Below, piece by piece: positions 34,071-41,888 of a DNA stretch of 64,000 nt. Below the pieces are notes generated by a model that worked only from the letters and a program-made list of their open reading frames with translations, did not search any database and was not told where the DNA came from. Origin of the DNA: Microvenator marinus (GTDB lineage: Bacteria > Myxococcota_A > Bradymonadia > Bradymonadales > Bradymonadaceae). Within the stretch, counting starts at the first letter, position 1. Every line of letters starts with the position of its first letter. The translations under genes were made by a program, and so were the position numbers. The stretch covers positions 2,814,001 to 2,878,000 of the forward strand of contig NZ_CP042467.1 in the NCBI RefSeq assembly GCF_007993755.1. Reading direction: 5' to 3'.

Positions 34071-34814
34071 ATGAATTTTTTGATTCGAATGGCAATCGTG
34101 GCCCTTCTAGGGTCGAGCTGCGCGAACTCTGCGCCGGTACAAACACCTGAGGAAACGCCTCAGGTGGAGGAAGAGCCCACCAACGCGGCCTCGGCGTTCC
34201 TCGAAGAGTTTCGAGCAGAAATCGAGGCTCGCCGAACACCTAAGCTGCCCCGGCTGGGCGAGGATATGAGCACTGAGGCGGTGGATAAGAGACTCCAAGA
34301 GATGGTGGATCTCGATCAGTACGCGCGAAATTCCTTCAACGGCGCCATGAGCCTTGGTCTTGAGCCCGCGGAAGAAGAGCGGGTCTTCAACGAGATTGGA
34401 ATGACCACGATGTCCATCGACGAAGACCACACCAAGGAGCTCCAGACCTTCGTGCGTGCTCATGGTTGGATTACGAAGTCCGCGTACGGTGATGTGGCCA
34501 GTCATAATGCGTGGATCCTCGCTCAGCATGCAGACATGAACCGTGAGTTCCAGCGGTATGTCTTGGACCTCATGGGGCCGCTCGTAGATGCAGGCGAAGT
34601 GAATTCTCGGAATTATGCCTACCTCTGGGACCGCGTTGCGGTGGGGACACAGACGCCACAACGGTTTGGTACTCAGGGACAATGCGTTGGTCCGGGGGAA
34701 TGGGAGCCCGCGGAAATGGAAGATCCTGCGGGTGTGGATAAACGAAGGGCCGAGGTCGGACTTGAGCCGATGGAAGAGTACAAGGCGAAGTTTAAGGAGA
34801 TGTGCGGGGTTTGA
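34071..34814 (+). CDS. DUF6624-type lipoprotein
   Basis: 247-residue lipoprotein (VALLGSSC, Cys17), with a Pro/Glu-rich linker and then a DUF6624-like domain: MSIDEDHTKELQTFVRAHGW, SHNAWILAQHADMNREFQRY, DAGEVNSRNYAYLWDRVAVG, PQRFGTQGQC and EDPAGVDKRRAEVGLEPMEEY. These His/Asp/Arg blocks are the conserved ones of the family, found in many bacterial phyla with unknown role. A possible terminator follows before gltX. Confidence 0.78.
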   Translation: MNFLIRMAIVALLGSSCANSAPVQTPEETPQVEEEPTNAASAFLEEFRAEIEARRTPKLPRLGEDMSTEAVDKRLQEMVDLDQYARNSFNGAMSLGLEPAEEERVFNEIGMTTMSIDEDHTKELQTFVRAHGWITKSAYGDVASHNAWILAQHADMNREFQRYVLDLMGPLVDAGEVNSRNYAYLWDRVAVGTQTPQRFGTQGQCVGPGEWEPAEMEDPAGVDKRRAEVGLEPMEEYKAKFKEMCGV

Positions 34815-34817
34815 CAG

Positions 34818-34868
34818 CGGGAATGGGACAAGGCACAAGAGCCAACGTGATTTTGTTCCCGTTTTTTT
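34818..34868 (+). terminator. Possible Rho-independent terminator before gltX
   Basis: CGGGAA (34818-34823) pairs with TTCCCG (34856-34861), directly followed by seven T residues; a small GGC/GCC stem lies in the 32-nt loop. The loop is long, so the call is tentative. Confidence 0.4.
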
Positions 34869-34880
34869 GAGTTTTAAACC

Positions 34881-36362
34881 ATGACCATCGTCACACGCAT
34901 TGCCCCCTCGCCCACCGGTGATCCGCACGTCGGCACCGCCTATATTGCGCTCTTCAACTACGCGTTTGCGAAGAAGAATGGCGGGAAGTTTATCCTCCGA
35001 ATCGAGGACACCGACCAGGTGCGCAGCACACGAGAGTCCGAGGACATGATTCTGAAGGCTCTGCGTTGGGTTGGGCTTGAGTGGGATGAAGGTCCAGATG
35101 TGGGCGGACCGAATGGTCCATACCGTCAGAGCGAGCGCTCCGCGATTTATGCGGAACACAGCGCAGAGCTCATCAAGAAGGGCCATGCGTTTCGCTGCTT
35201 TTGCACGGCCGAGCGGCTGGCCGAGCTTCGTGAGAAACAACGCGAAGAAGGCACGTTCCAGGGCTATGACGGCCATTGTGAGGGACTGAGTAACGAAGAA
35301 TCCGAGCGGCGTGCCGCCGACGAGTCGTTCGTGGTCCGGATGAAGGTGCCACGCGAAGGCGTCTGCGTGGTCAAAGACCATTTCCGCGGTGACATCGAGT
35401 TTGAGTGGTCCACGGTGGATGCGCAGGTTTTGATGAAATCGGACGGACTTCCGACCTACCATATGGCCAATGTGGTGGATGACCATTTGATGGGCGTGAC
35501 CCACGTGATGCGTGGCGAAGAGTGGCTTTCCTCGGCGCCAAAACACCTGCTTCTTTACGAGTATTTCGGTTGGGAGCCGCCGACTCTGATGCACCTTCCG
35601 CTTTTGCGAAATCCGGACAAGAGCAAGCTCAGTAAGCGCAAAAACCCCACGAGCATCATGTACTACGAGCGCATGGGCTTTTTGCCAGAGGCGCTTTTGA
35701 ATTATCTTGGAATGATGGCATGGACCATGCCGGACGGTGAGGAGAAGTTCGCTCTAGAGCAGATGATCGAGAACTTCGATGTGGACCGTGTTTCGCTGGG
35801 CGGGCCGGTGTTCGATATCGAGAAACTGACCTGGCTCAACGGGCGCTATATTCGTGAGGACCACGATCCGGCGGCGCTTGCGGAGCGCCTCAAGACGTGG
35901 ATGTTCGAGGAAGAAGACAAGGCGACGCGCATCCTGGACATGGTTCAGAAGCGCATTGAAAAGCTCTCTGATCTGGCGCCGATGGTGGTACATTTCTTTG
36001 CCGGCGACCTGACCTTGGATACCGAGGAGTTGGTAGCCAAAGATGATCAAGACGAGCTTTTGAGGCGCATGCAGCTTACGCTTTGGCGCCTCGAGGCGCA
36101 GCGAGACTGGTCTACCGAGGCCATTCAAGAGCTCTTGAAGGACACGGCTGAAAAATTGGACGTGAAGCTTCGCGATTACCTTCGCCCGTTCTTTGTGGCT
36201 ATCTCAGGCTCAAAGGTCTCGACGCCACTTTTTGATACGATGTCGGTGCTCGGGCCTGATATCTCGCGCGCACGAATTCGCAAGGCGATCGACCACCTCG
36301 GTGGTGTGAGCAAAAAGAAGACAAAAGTGATAGAGAAGGAATTCCAAGAGTTGTTTGGATAG
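34881..36362 (+). CDS. gltX: Glutamate--tRNA ligase
   Basis: Class I aminoacyl-tRNA synthetase that charges tRNA-Glu. 493 residues. The HIGH-type motif is [13 protein letters not shown] (about 8-20), the zinc-knuckle-like segment is CFCTAERL (about 110), and KMSKS appears as KLSKRKNP (about 250). [11 protein letters not shown] and [13 protein letters not shown] are also typical. Length and layout are those of a discriminating or non-discriminating GluRS; these cannot be told apart by eye. The next gene starts 3 bp after the stop. Confidence 0.97.
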   Translation: MTIVTRIAPSPTGDPHVGTAYIALFNYAFAKKNGGKFILRIEDTDQVRSTRESEDMILKALRWVGLEWDEGPDVGGPNGPYRQSERSAIYAEHSAELIKKGHAFRCFCTAERLAELREKQREEGTFQGYDGHCEGLSNEESERRAADESFVVRMKVPREGVCVVKDHFRGDIEFEWSTVDAQVLMKSDGLPTYHMANVVDDHLMGVTHVMRGEEWLSSAPKHLLLYEYFGWEPPTLMHLPLLRNPDKSKLSKRKNPTSIMYYERMGFLPEALLNYLGMMAWTMPDGEEKFALEQMIENFDVDRVSLGGPVFDIEKLTWLNGRYIREDHDPAALAERLKTWMFEEEDKATRILDMVQKRIEKLSDLAPMVVHFFAGDLTLDTEELVAKDDQDELLRRMQLTLWRLEAQRDWSTEAIQELLKDTAEKLDVKLRDYLRPFFVAISGSKVSTPLFDTMSVLGPDISRARIRKAIDHLGGVSKKKTKVIEKEFQELFG

Positions 36363-36365
36363 ACC

Positions 36366-37490
36366 ATGAAGAAGTGGCTGGTGTTGATGATGCTAGGGGG
36401 AATGGGATGTGAGGCCGCGCTTCCGGAGCCCACACCTCTGCGTTATTTTGCCGCCGTTCAGCTCTCGGCGCCGAGCGCCACGGACTTGCCCGACCCTGGG
36501 CCGAACATCACCCAAACCGAGCTGGATACTTTCGAGCCCATCGTCGAGGGGTTTCAGAAGAATCACGAACTTCTGCTGGGGCAAAGTGATGTTCGCGAAC
36601 AGCTCGATCGCATCGAGAATGTGTATATCGCAACGGGTCGCTACCTTGAGCTCGTGGGCATCTACCAGCGCGATGTAGCTGAGAAAGGCGCAAAGTCTCA
36701 CGCAGCGGCACGCCTGGGCTGGGCGTACATTCGTCTGGGACAGGAGAAGCCTGCCAAAGAGCTTGTAGCACTCTTAAAAACCGAAGAATCCGAGCGGGCC
36801 ATGGCGTTCTTCTTAGAAGGTGCTGGCCATCTTCAATGGGATGCTGGAAGCGAGGAGTCCAATCAGGGGCTTTATCGCTCTTGGTCACGCGCACTGGAGC
36901 TGAACCCGAACTTCAAAGGCTTTGAGGGGATAAGCGCGGCCCAGATGCGCGCTCAGCTCGAACGCCTTAAGCCTCAGCTTGGGGAGCCCGTAGACGCATT
37001 GGCTCTGGCACAGGAGCGCGTTCAGGGCGTAACTGCAGCGGCGCTGGCTGCAACTGCAGTGAAACCAACGGAAATTGAGCCTGAGGTGCCTGCGGTTGAG
37101 CCTGAAGTGCCTGCGGCAGAGCCGGACGACCCCGAGCGCCAATACCGAATCACGGTGGCCCGCGCCGAGCTCGCGCTCAACGAAGCGAAGTATCAAGAGG
37201 CCGAAGAGCTCTTCATTCAGGCAAAAGCTTTGGTGCCGAGCGGTTTTGCTGCTGAGTTTGGCCATTTGCGTGCGGGTTGGGGCCAAGAGGGCGCGCGTCC
37301 ACGCATTCGCCCAAGGTTCGAAGAGTTGGCTAAACGAGACGATTTGACCGGCAGGCAGGCCTACGATTTGGGGATCTTCCTGCTCAACGTGGTGCAAGAC
37401 AAGGCTTTGGCGGCGGGCGTATTGAACCGCGTCAAGACCCTCGACCCGGAACTCGCGGGGCGAGTGAATATCGACAAAATCCTGCAATGA
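36366..37490 (+). CDS. TPR-like lipoprotein
   Basis: 374-residue lipoprotein (MKKWLVLMMLGGMGC, Cys15). Helical repeats like TPRs are visible at about 100-150 (AARLGWAYIRLGQEKPAKELV) and 260-300 (RAELALNEAKYQEAEELFIQAKALVP), joined by a Pro/Glu linker with tandem EVPAVEPEVPAAEP (about 238-252). Probably a periplasmic or outer-membrane scaffold. It lies between gltX and folK, with an ATGA overlap to folK, so it is cotranscribed with housekeeping genes; a functional tie is not evident. Confidence 0.72.
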   Translation: MKKWLVLMMLGGMGCEAALPEPTPLRYFAAVQLSAPSATDLPDPGPNITQTELDTFEPIVEGFQKNHELLLGQSDVREQLDRIENVYIATGRYLELVGIYQRDVAEKGAKSHAAARLGWAYIRLGQEKPAKELVALLKTEESERAMAFFLEGAGHLQWDAGSEESNQGLYRSWSRALELNPNFKGFEGISAAQMRAQLERLKPQLGEPVDALALAQERVQGVTAAALAATAVKPTEIEPEVPAVEPEVPAAEPDDPERQYRITVARAELALNEAKYQEAEELFIQAKALVPSGFAAEFGHLRAGWGQEGARPRIRPRFEELAKRDDLTGRQAYDLGIFLLNVVQDKALAAGVLNRVKTLDPELAGRVNIDKILQ

Positions 37491-37963
37491 AACACAACGT
37501 CTATATCGGGTTGGGATCGAACCTCGGAGACCGTCTGGGCTTTATCTCGGATGCCGTGCGCCGGCTTGAGGCGAGCGGTTTTGAGTTGGTGAGGCTGAGT
37601 AAGATCATCGAAACGCCGGCGGCCTATGTGACGGACCAACCCGACTTCTTGAATGCGTGTGCGTTCATGCGCACCGAGCTCGATGCCATTGAATCCCTGG
37701 CCACCCTCCTCGGGGTTGAGCTCGCCATGGGACGGGTTCGTACCGAGGACAAAGGACCACGGAACATAGACCTGGACCTCCTCTACTGGAACGATGCGAT
37801 TCTTGAGACGGAGAATCTGACACTGCCGCACCCATCCATTTTGGAGCGCGATTTTGTTCTTATTCCGCTTCAGGACGTGGCGGGAGATGCCTTTGAGGGG
37901 CTTCTAGAGCTCTCCAGACGTCAGCAGGCGTCTCGGCAAAGCCCCGCGCCGCTGCCTACTTGA
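37487..37963 (+). CDS. folK: HPPK, 6-hydroxymethyl-dihydropterin pyrophosphokinase
   Basis: Transfers pyrophosphate from ATP to 6-hydroxymethyl-7,8-dihydropterin in folate synthesis. 158 residues with VYIGLGSNLGDR, ETPAAYVTDQPDFLNAC, ELAMGRVRTEDKGPRNIDLDLL (Mg-binding D-x-D) and LPHPSILERDFVLIPL, all family signatures. It overlaps the preceding lipoprotein gene by ATGA, and its 3' end overlaps the convergent lipoprotein gene by 43 bp. Confidence 0.95.
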   Translation: MKHNVYIGLGSNLGDRLGFISDAVRRLEASGFELVRLSKIIETPAAYVTDQPDFLNACAFMRTELDAIESLATLLGVELAMGRVRTEDKGPRNIDLDLLYWNDAILETENLTLPHPSILERDFVLIPLQDVAGDAFEGLLELSRRQQASRQSPAPLPT

Positions 37964-38889
37964 ATAGGCACGCAGAACTCGTCAGATTCACATCCAGCTG
38001 CTGTGAGCGGGTCACACATCTGGCGGCAGAAATTCGCCGAACAGAGATAGCCAGGGGCGCACGTATCGGTGGTTCCGGCGCATGAGTCGCCGAGTGGAAT
38101 GGTTGCGTTCGCATCGCTCACGCACGCGCTTTCAAAGCGAATACACCGATTGTTCCCGGGATTGCAGAGCTCGCCCACCTCACAATCGTCTTGATCCGTA
38201 CAGGAAATGCCAATTCGGGGCGTGTATGAACACATCAGCCCAGCCTGGCAACCGGTCTGGAAAACGGGATCACATGGGCCGGCGAGTGGTTTATCGGCGC
38301 TCGGGCAAACGTTTCCAGCCTTTGAGCATCCGTTCTTGTAGCGGATATGGGTTTGGTCAAGGCATTCGAGTTCACAGGCGCCCGACTCACAGATTGCTGA
38401 CGCTCCGATCCCGCCAGGGCACGCGGCACACGACTCTCCGCATTGTGCTGGGCTTTGCTCGACGCATACGTCATTGCAAAAGACCTGGTCGGATGGGCAT
38501 ACGCAGATACCGGCTTCGCAAGCCTGACCTCCCGGACAGGGGGCATTCACGCTGCAAGGTCCACATTCACCGGTAACCGTGTTGCATACTTCGGTGGCCG
38601 CACAGCCTGTGTCCACGCAGGATTGGGGCATGTCCGGCGGAATATCTGGCATGTCCGGGGGTGTGTCGGGACCTGAGTCTGGGGACATGTCCGGTGTAGG
38701 CATGTCTTGCACGGGCATGTCTTGCACGGGCATGTCTTGGACGGGCATGTCCGGTGTGGGCATGTCTTGCGTAGGCATGTCTTGCGCCATGTCTCCTGCA
38801 AGGTAGGTGATATCGGAGATATCTTCGTGCAGAGAACATCCGGTCATGGCTAGGGCGAGGATGTACGGTGTGAACTTGTACATGTACAA
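37921..38889 (-). CDS. Cys-rich lipoprotein with DMP-repeat linker
   Basis: 322-residue lipoprotein (ILALAMTGC, Cys18). After the signal a low-complexity linker of five-residue (x)QDMP/TPDMP repeats (about 33-88) gives a flexible acidic-Met-Pro stalk. The rest is Cys rich with Dickkopf/keratin-like knots: CVDTGCAATEVCNTVTGEC, CSVNAPCPGGQACEAGIC, CTDQDDCEVGELCNPGNNRC and CDPLTAAGCESDEFC. A surface-displayed binding or structural protein is a guess. Its 3' end overlaps folK on the other strand. Confidence 0.75.
   Translation of the reverse strand: MYMYKFTPYILALAMTGCSLHEDISDITYLAGDMAQDMPTQDMPTPDMPVQDMPVQDMPVQDMPTPDMSPDSGPDTPPDMPDIPPDMPQSCVDTGCAATEVCNTVTGECGPCSVNAPCPGGQACEAGICVCPSDQVFCNDVCVEQSPAQCGESCAACPGGIGASAICESGACELECLDQTHIRYKNGCSKAGNVCPSADKPLAGPCDPVFQTGCQAGLMCSYTPRIGISCTDQDDCEVGELCNPGNNRCIRFESACVSDANATIPLGDSCAGTTDTCAPGYLCSANFCRQMCDPLTAAGCESDEFCVPIQVGSGAGLCRDAC
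38680..38793 (-). repeat. 15-bp imperfect tandem repeats encoding DMP units
   Basis: About seven 15-bp units of the form (G/A)GGCATGTC(T/C)(T)G... in tandem, encoding QDMP(V/T) and PDMP(T/V). Some neighbours are identical (three copies with the central GCACGGGCATGTCTT), so copy number may vary. It is not a CRISPR: there are no spacers. Confidence 0.75.
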
Positions 38890-39018
38890 GCGAGCTCCGT
38901 TCGCTTGGGATGGATTTGGGAGAAACTGTCTAGACCGTGATCGTACTAGGAAAGCGGAGCGGGTTCAATCACGTAAAGAGGGAGCATCCAACGCGGACAG
39001 AGCCCGCGTTGACATGGG

Positions 39019-40476
39019 TTACCAGGCGCAGTGGACGTGACCGCTGTGGCCGCGGTTTCCAGGTCCGAGGACCTCCGTAGCGCCGAGGTCGCGGCAGGCG
39101 CGCATGAACTGGCGCGCAAGCGTGGTGTTACCACGAACGGAGCGGCCATTGATGATGTCCACGTCAAACGCAACGCCGCGGTAGTGGCGTGAGCGCCGGC
39201 TATGTGAACCACCTGCAATCGAGGTGACTCGGAAGCTGTAGCCGTAGACTTGGCGCAAGATGACCATGGCCTGAAGCATACGAGCATCAAGGCGGGTTCG
39301 ACCACAAGGCGCGTTGCCGTAGCAGGACTGGCGCGCGAGCTGGTTGTTTGCAGAGGCGTTGATGTTGGAGCGTGAATCGGCACCGTCGTTTCGACCAGAC
39401 ACTTGAACATTGTAGAGGTCAATGCTTCCAGCGTGGTGTTGAATTCGTTTGGCCAACAACCTTTCGCTAACGACTGCGCCACTTCTCGGGTTTGGCAGCC
39501 CGTCGTTTCGGTCCATCACCACCAGCGTGATTTCGTGGTTGTCCAGCTCCATCCCGCTGTTATCAAAACCCGACGCCTTAATCACGTGCTCGCCCAAGTT
39601 ATTAAAGGTGTAAGTGAGCGGAAAGTCGTCTGCGGCGGTCGACTGTCCAAGGGTGAAGTTCCCGTCTGCGGTATAGGAGACCGTGGTGATGTCCTCAGAG
39701 CCTGTATCCACGCGGAAGGTCACGCCTGGGCCGCGAACCCATTGTTCGTGGGTGTGCGAGTTGATTCTGAGGTCGCCGGGTCCAGAGTCCTCACCGTCTA
39801 CGGTGTAGGTGTAGATGGACGACTGAGCGCCTGCCGAGCCGCCTACGTTAGCTGAGAAGGTCTCGTAATGGCCGTCATGACGGACTTCAAATGTGGCGTT
39901 AGCTGCCGCGACACCGTCGTAGTTGACTGCCCAAAACTCGTAAGTGCCCTGCGTTGGCAAGCCAACCCAGAGAACTGCTTCACTAAACGGTCCGTTCTCG
40001 CCGTCGCAACGGTCGGCGATACACCCGTCTTTCTGGAATTCGCCACCGTCGTCTGAATTACGGTTGCGATAGTAGATCTCTTCACCCGATGGGGTGCGCA
40101 CGTGGAGGTCGAGGTCTGTCTGACCGGTCCACACAAGCGCGATTCTCATTTCACCTGCATTGACGCAGAAGCCGGCCTCACAAGCCAACCCGACTCCGCA
40201 AGCAGCGGTGTCTGAGCACGCTTGCCCGGCTGCCAGCGACCCGTTTCCGGTGGCGGTGGAATGTGTGCTGGGTAGGTCTGAATCTGGGTCGGCTGGATCT
40301 TGACCGCTGTCTGCGGGGCGGTCGTCGTCGGAGCCTGGGTTATCAAGAAGTCCTTGTGGGCCGCTGCCACCCGAAGGCGAGTCTTGGAGGCCAGCACTGC
40401 CATCTTCCGGGCAACCAGATCCTTGGAGCACGAGAGCAAAGATGAGGAGTGAGGCGGCTTTGACAAGGTTTTTCAT
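39019..40476 (-). CDS. Lipoprotein with YfaP-like domain and C-terminal LAS/M15-like peptidase domain
   Basis: 485-residue lipoprotein (lipobox QGSGC, Cys22), Asp/Pro-rich linker, a Cys knot (CSDTAACGVGLACEAGFC, about 87-104), a YfaP/DUF2135-like beta domain (ALVWTGQTDLDLHVRTPSGE, about 113-215) and a C-terminal domain (about 340-485). The latter has GGSHSRRSRHYRGVAFDV and GHSGHVHCAW, giving the H...H/D...H-x-H set of LAS (M15/D-Ala-D-Ala carboxypeptidase-like) zinc peptidases. Peptidoglycan cleavage at the surface or against prey is an inference. The Flp pilin gene lies upstream but has its own stop and start spacing. Confidence 0.75.
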   Translation of the reverse strand: MKNLVKAASLLIFALVLQGSGCPEDGSAGLQDSPSGGSGPQGLLDNPGSDDDRPADSGQDPADPDSDLPSTHSTATGNGSLAAGQACSDTAACGVGLACEAGFCVNAGEMRIALVWTGQTDLDLHVRTPSGEEIYYRNRNSDDGGEFQKDGCIADRCDGENGPFSEAVLWVGLPTQGTYEFWAVNYDGVAAANATFEVRHDGHYETFSANVGGSAGAQSSIYTYTVDGEDSGPGDLRINSHTHEQWVRGPGVTFRVDTGSEDITTVSYTADGNFTLGQSTAADDFPLTYTFNNLGEHVIKASGFDNSGMELDNHEITLVVMDRNDGLPNPRSGAVVSERLLAKRIQHHAGSIDLYNVQVSGRNDGADSRSNINASANNQLARQSCYGNAPCGRTRLDARMLQAMVILRQVYGYSFRVTSIAGGSHSRRSRHYRGVAFDVDIINGRSVRGNTTLARQFMRACRDLGATEVLGPGNRGHSGHVHCAW

Positions 40477-40513
40477 GATCTTGATTCCTTAAAAGAACAA
40501 CAGGAGCGAAGGA

Positions 40514-40699
40514 TTAGAAACGGACTTCCTTCATGATCAATTCGTCGGCGGCTTGGTATTTCTCAGAAAGAGTATTACCGAACACCTTCACGATGCCAAT
40601 CACGAAACACGCGATGAGGATCAGAAGTACGATGTACTCGGTTGAGGTGGCGCCGTCTTCGTTGTTGTGAAAGGTTTCGAGGATGTTTCGTGCGTTCAT
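40514..40699 (-). CDS. flp: Flp-type (type IVb) pilin
   Basis: 61-residue Flp/Fap pilin. A short basic leader with HNNEDGATSTEYIVLLILIA holds the Gly-type cleavage site (ED-G, cleaved before ATSTEY) and Glu at the fifth mature position, followed by the hydrophobic assembly helix. The start is ATG at 40699 with GGAG seven bases upstream. Tad-type pili mediate adhesion and, in some predators, prey contact. The matching prepilin peptidase is at 5528-6136; other tad genes are not in the window. Expression is probably under sigma-54 (promoter at 40735-40749). Confidence 0.9.
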   Translation of the reverse strand: MNARNILETFHNNEDGATSTEYIVLLILIACFVIGIVKVFGNTLSEKYQAADELIMKEVRF

Positions 40700-40733
40700 G
40701 TTGCTACTCCGTGCTTCAGACACCCTCCTATAG

Positions 40734-40749
40734 AGCAATTGGTGTGCCA
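40734..40749 (-). promoter_or_regulatory. Sigma-54 promoter of the Flp pilin gene
   Basis: On the minus strand: TGGCACACCAATTGCT, a full match to the -24/-12 consensus TGGCACRNNNNTTGCW. The predicted start of transcription is near 40723, about 24 bases before the pilin ATG, with the GGAG ribosome site in between. An inverted repeat CTACA-N10-TGTAG (40757-40776) lies just upstream and may be an activator site. Confidence 0.85.
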
Positions 40750-40884
40750 CGTTATCCTACATCCCCTTACGTGTAGTCTTTACAACGGTTTTCTTGATTT
40801 TGGGTGGGTCACCAACAAAAACCAAAGGTGTGACACGGTGGCACAAATGGGGTCTGGATCCATGGGGTGTGGTGTTCCCGGACC

Positions 40885-41676
40885 CTACTGCTTCCCAGCG
40901 GGTCGGTAGCCGCAGAGGTCGAGGAGTACACGGTCAAATCCGGCCGAGCGAATCTCACGGACCAGGGCGGCTCGGGTCTCAGGCTCAAGCGCTCTCGTCC
41001 AATCTTCAGGGCTGAGCTCAATTCGCCCAACGCCCTTATGGTCGCGCACTCGCGAGTGAACAAACCCATAACTATGCAGGGAGTCCTCAGCGAGTTCGAT
41101 TCGACGAAGGCGCTCAAAGGTGACTTCCGTGCCGTGCGGAATTCTGGACGAAAGGCAGGCCGCGGCGGGCTTATCCCAAACGCTTAGACCCAGCTCGCGC
41201 GCCATAGCGCGCACATCCGCCTTATGGACGCCGTGTTTGAGGAGCGGCTGATAGATTCCGCGGGCGGCCATGGCTTCAAGCCCAGGTCTATCGTCCCCGG
41301 TGTCGTCGGCGTTAGTCCCAGACGCGAGCACCTCGGCGCCGACCTTATCCGCAATCTGCCTCAAGTGGTCAAAACGCATGGACTGGCAGAAAAAACAGCG
41401 CGAAGGGGTGTTCTCACGGAACCTATCATCGTCGAGCTCGCTAAAAGCCATGAGTTCGTGAGCGATTCCGATCTCACGAGCGAGCTCCTTAGCCTCCTCG
41501 AGTTCACGCCCGGCGAGCGTCTCGGACACAGCCGTAACGGCGAGGGCTTTGGGGCCAAGGGCACGGGCGGCAAGAGCCGCAACGACCGCCGAATCCACAC
41601 CACCCGAAAACGCGACCACCACCTTCTCGAGGCCACGCATCTCGTCCACAATCGCATCGATCTTTTGCGCAATCAT
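40885..41676 (-). CDS. larE: LarE-type ATP-dependent sacrificial sulfur transferase
   Basis: 263-residue PP-loop enzyme. FSGGVDS (23-29) is the ATP pyrophosphatase loop; CFFC (94-97) and DKPAAACLSSRIPHGTEVT (168-186) follow, with Cys174 at the place of the Cys whose sulfur LarE gives up when building the nickel-pincer nucleotide of lactate racemase-type enzymes. LarB, LarC and LarA are not in the window, so the acceptor here is open. The ATG at 41676 overlaps the stop of a 71-residue protein gene (ATGA). Confidence 0.9.
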   Translation of the reverse strand: MIAQKIDAIVDEMRGLEKVVVAFSGGVDSAVVAALAARALGPKALAVTAVSETLAGRELEEAKELAREIGIAHELMAFSELDDDRFRENTPSRCFFCQSMRFDHLRQIADKVGAEVLASGTNADDTGDDRPGLEAMAARGIYQPLLKHGVHKADVRAMARELGLSVWDKPAAACLSSRIPHGTEVTFERLRRIELAEDSLHSYGFVHSRVRDHKGVGRIELSPEDWTRALEPETRAALVREIRSAGFDRVLLDLCGYRPAGKQ

Positions 41677-41888
41677 AGGCCTTCCAAATCCATCGCTACC
41701 CATCGAAAACCGAGCGTTTTGAGTTCTCGGCCCAGGGTTTCTAGCACTGACGTTGAGGGCTGCTCGGAGACGCTCAAGACAAGCACTCGCTCCAGAAGCT
41801 CCACGTTAGTGGGCACCACATTTTGCCCCGCACAACACGCCAAGACCTGTGTGTTGAGCTCGGGAGTTAACTTTTCAATCGCGTTCAC
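41673..41888 (-). CDS. 71-residue protein coupled to larE, function unknown
   Basis: Small gene with GTG start at 41888, overlapping the IgGFc-like lipoprotein stop by 14 bp and larE by ATGA. The packing on both sides argues that it is real. The product has LACCAGQNVVP near the N-terminus (a Cys pair) and ends FRWVAMDLEGL, with alternating helix-strand character like a small alpha/beta domain. No family is recognised. A role with LarE (sulfur or pyridine nucleotide handling) is only suggested by the coupling. Confidence 0.6.
   Translation of the reverse strand: MNAIEKLTPELNTQVLACCAGQNVVPTNVELLERVLVLSVSEQPSTSVLETLGRELKTLGFRWVAMDLEGL

Noticed and set aside
34107-35594. Long minus-strand frame of 495 codons opposite gltX and the DUF6624 gene
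   Set aside because: Mirror of two well-supported plus-strand genes; the product has no domain, and the gltX motifs are on the other strand.
38680-38793. CRISPR-like array
   Set aside because: Direct 15-bp units without spacers, in frame inside a lipoprotein gene and encoding DMP repeats.
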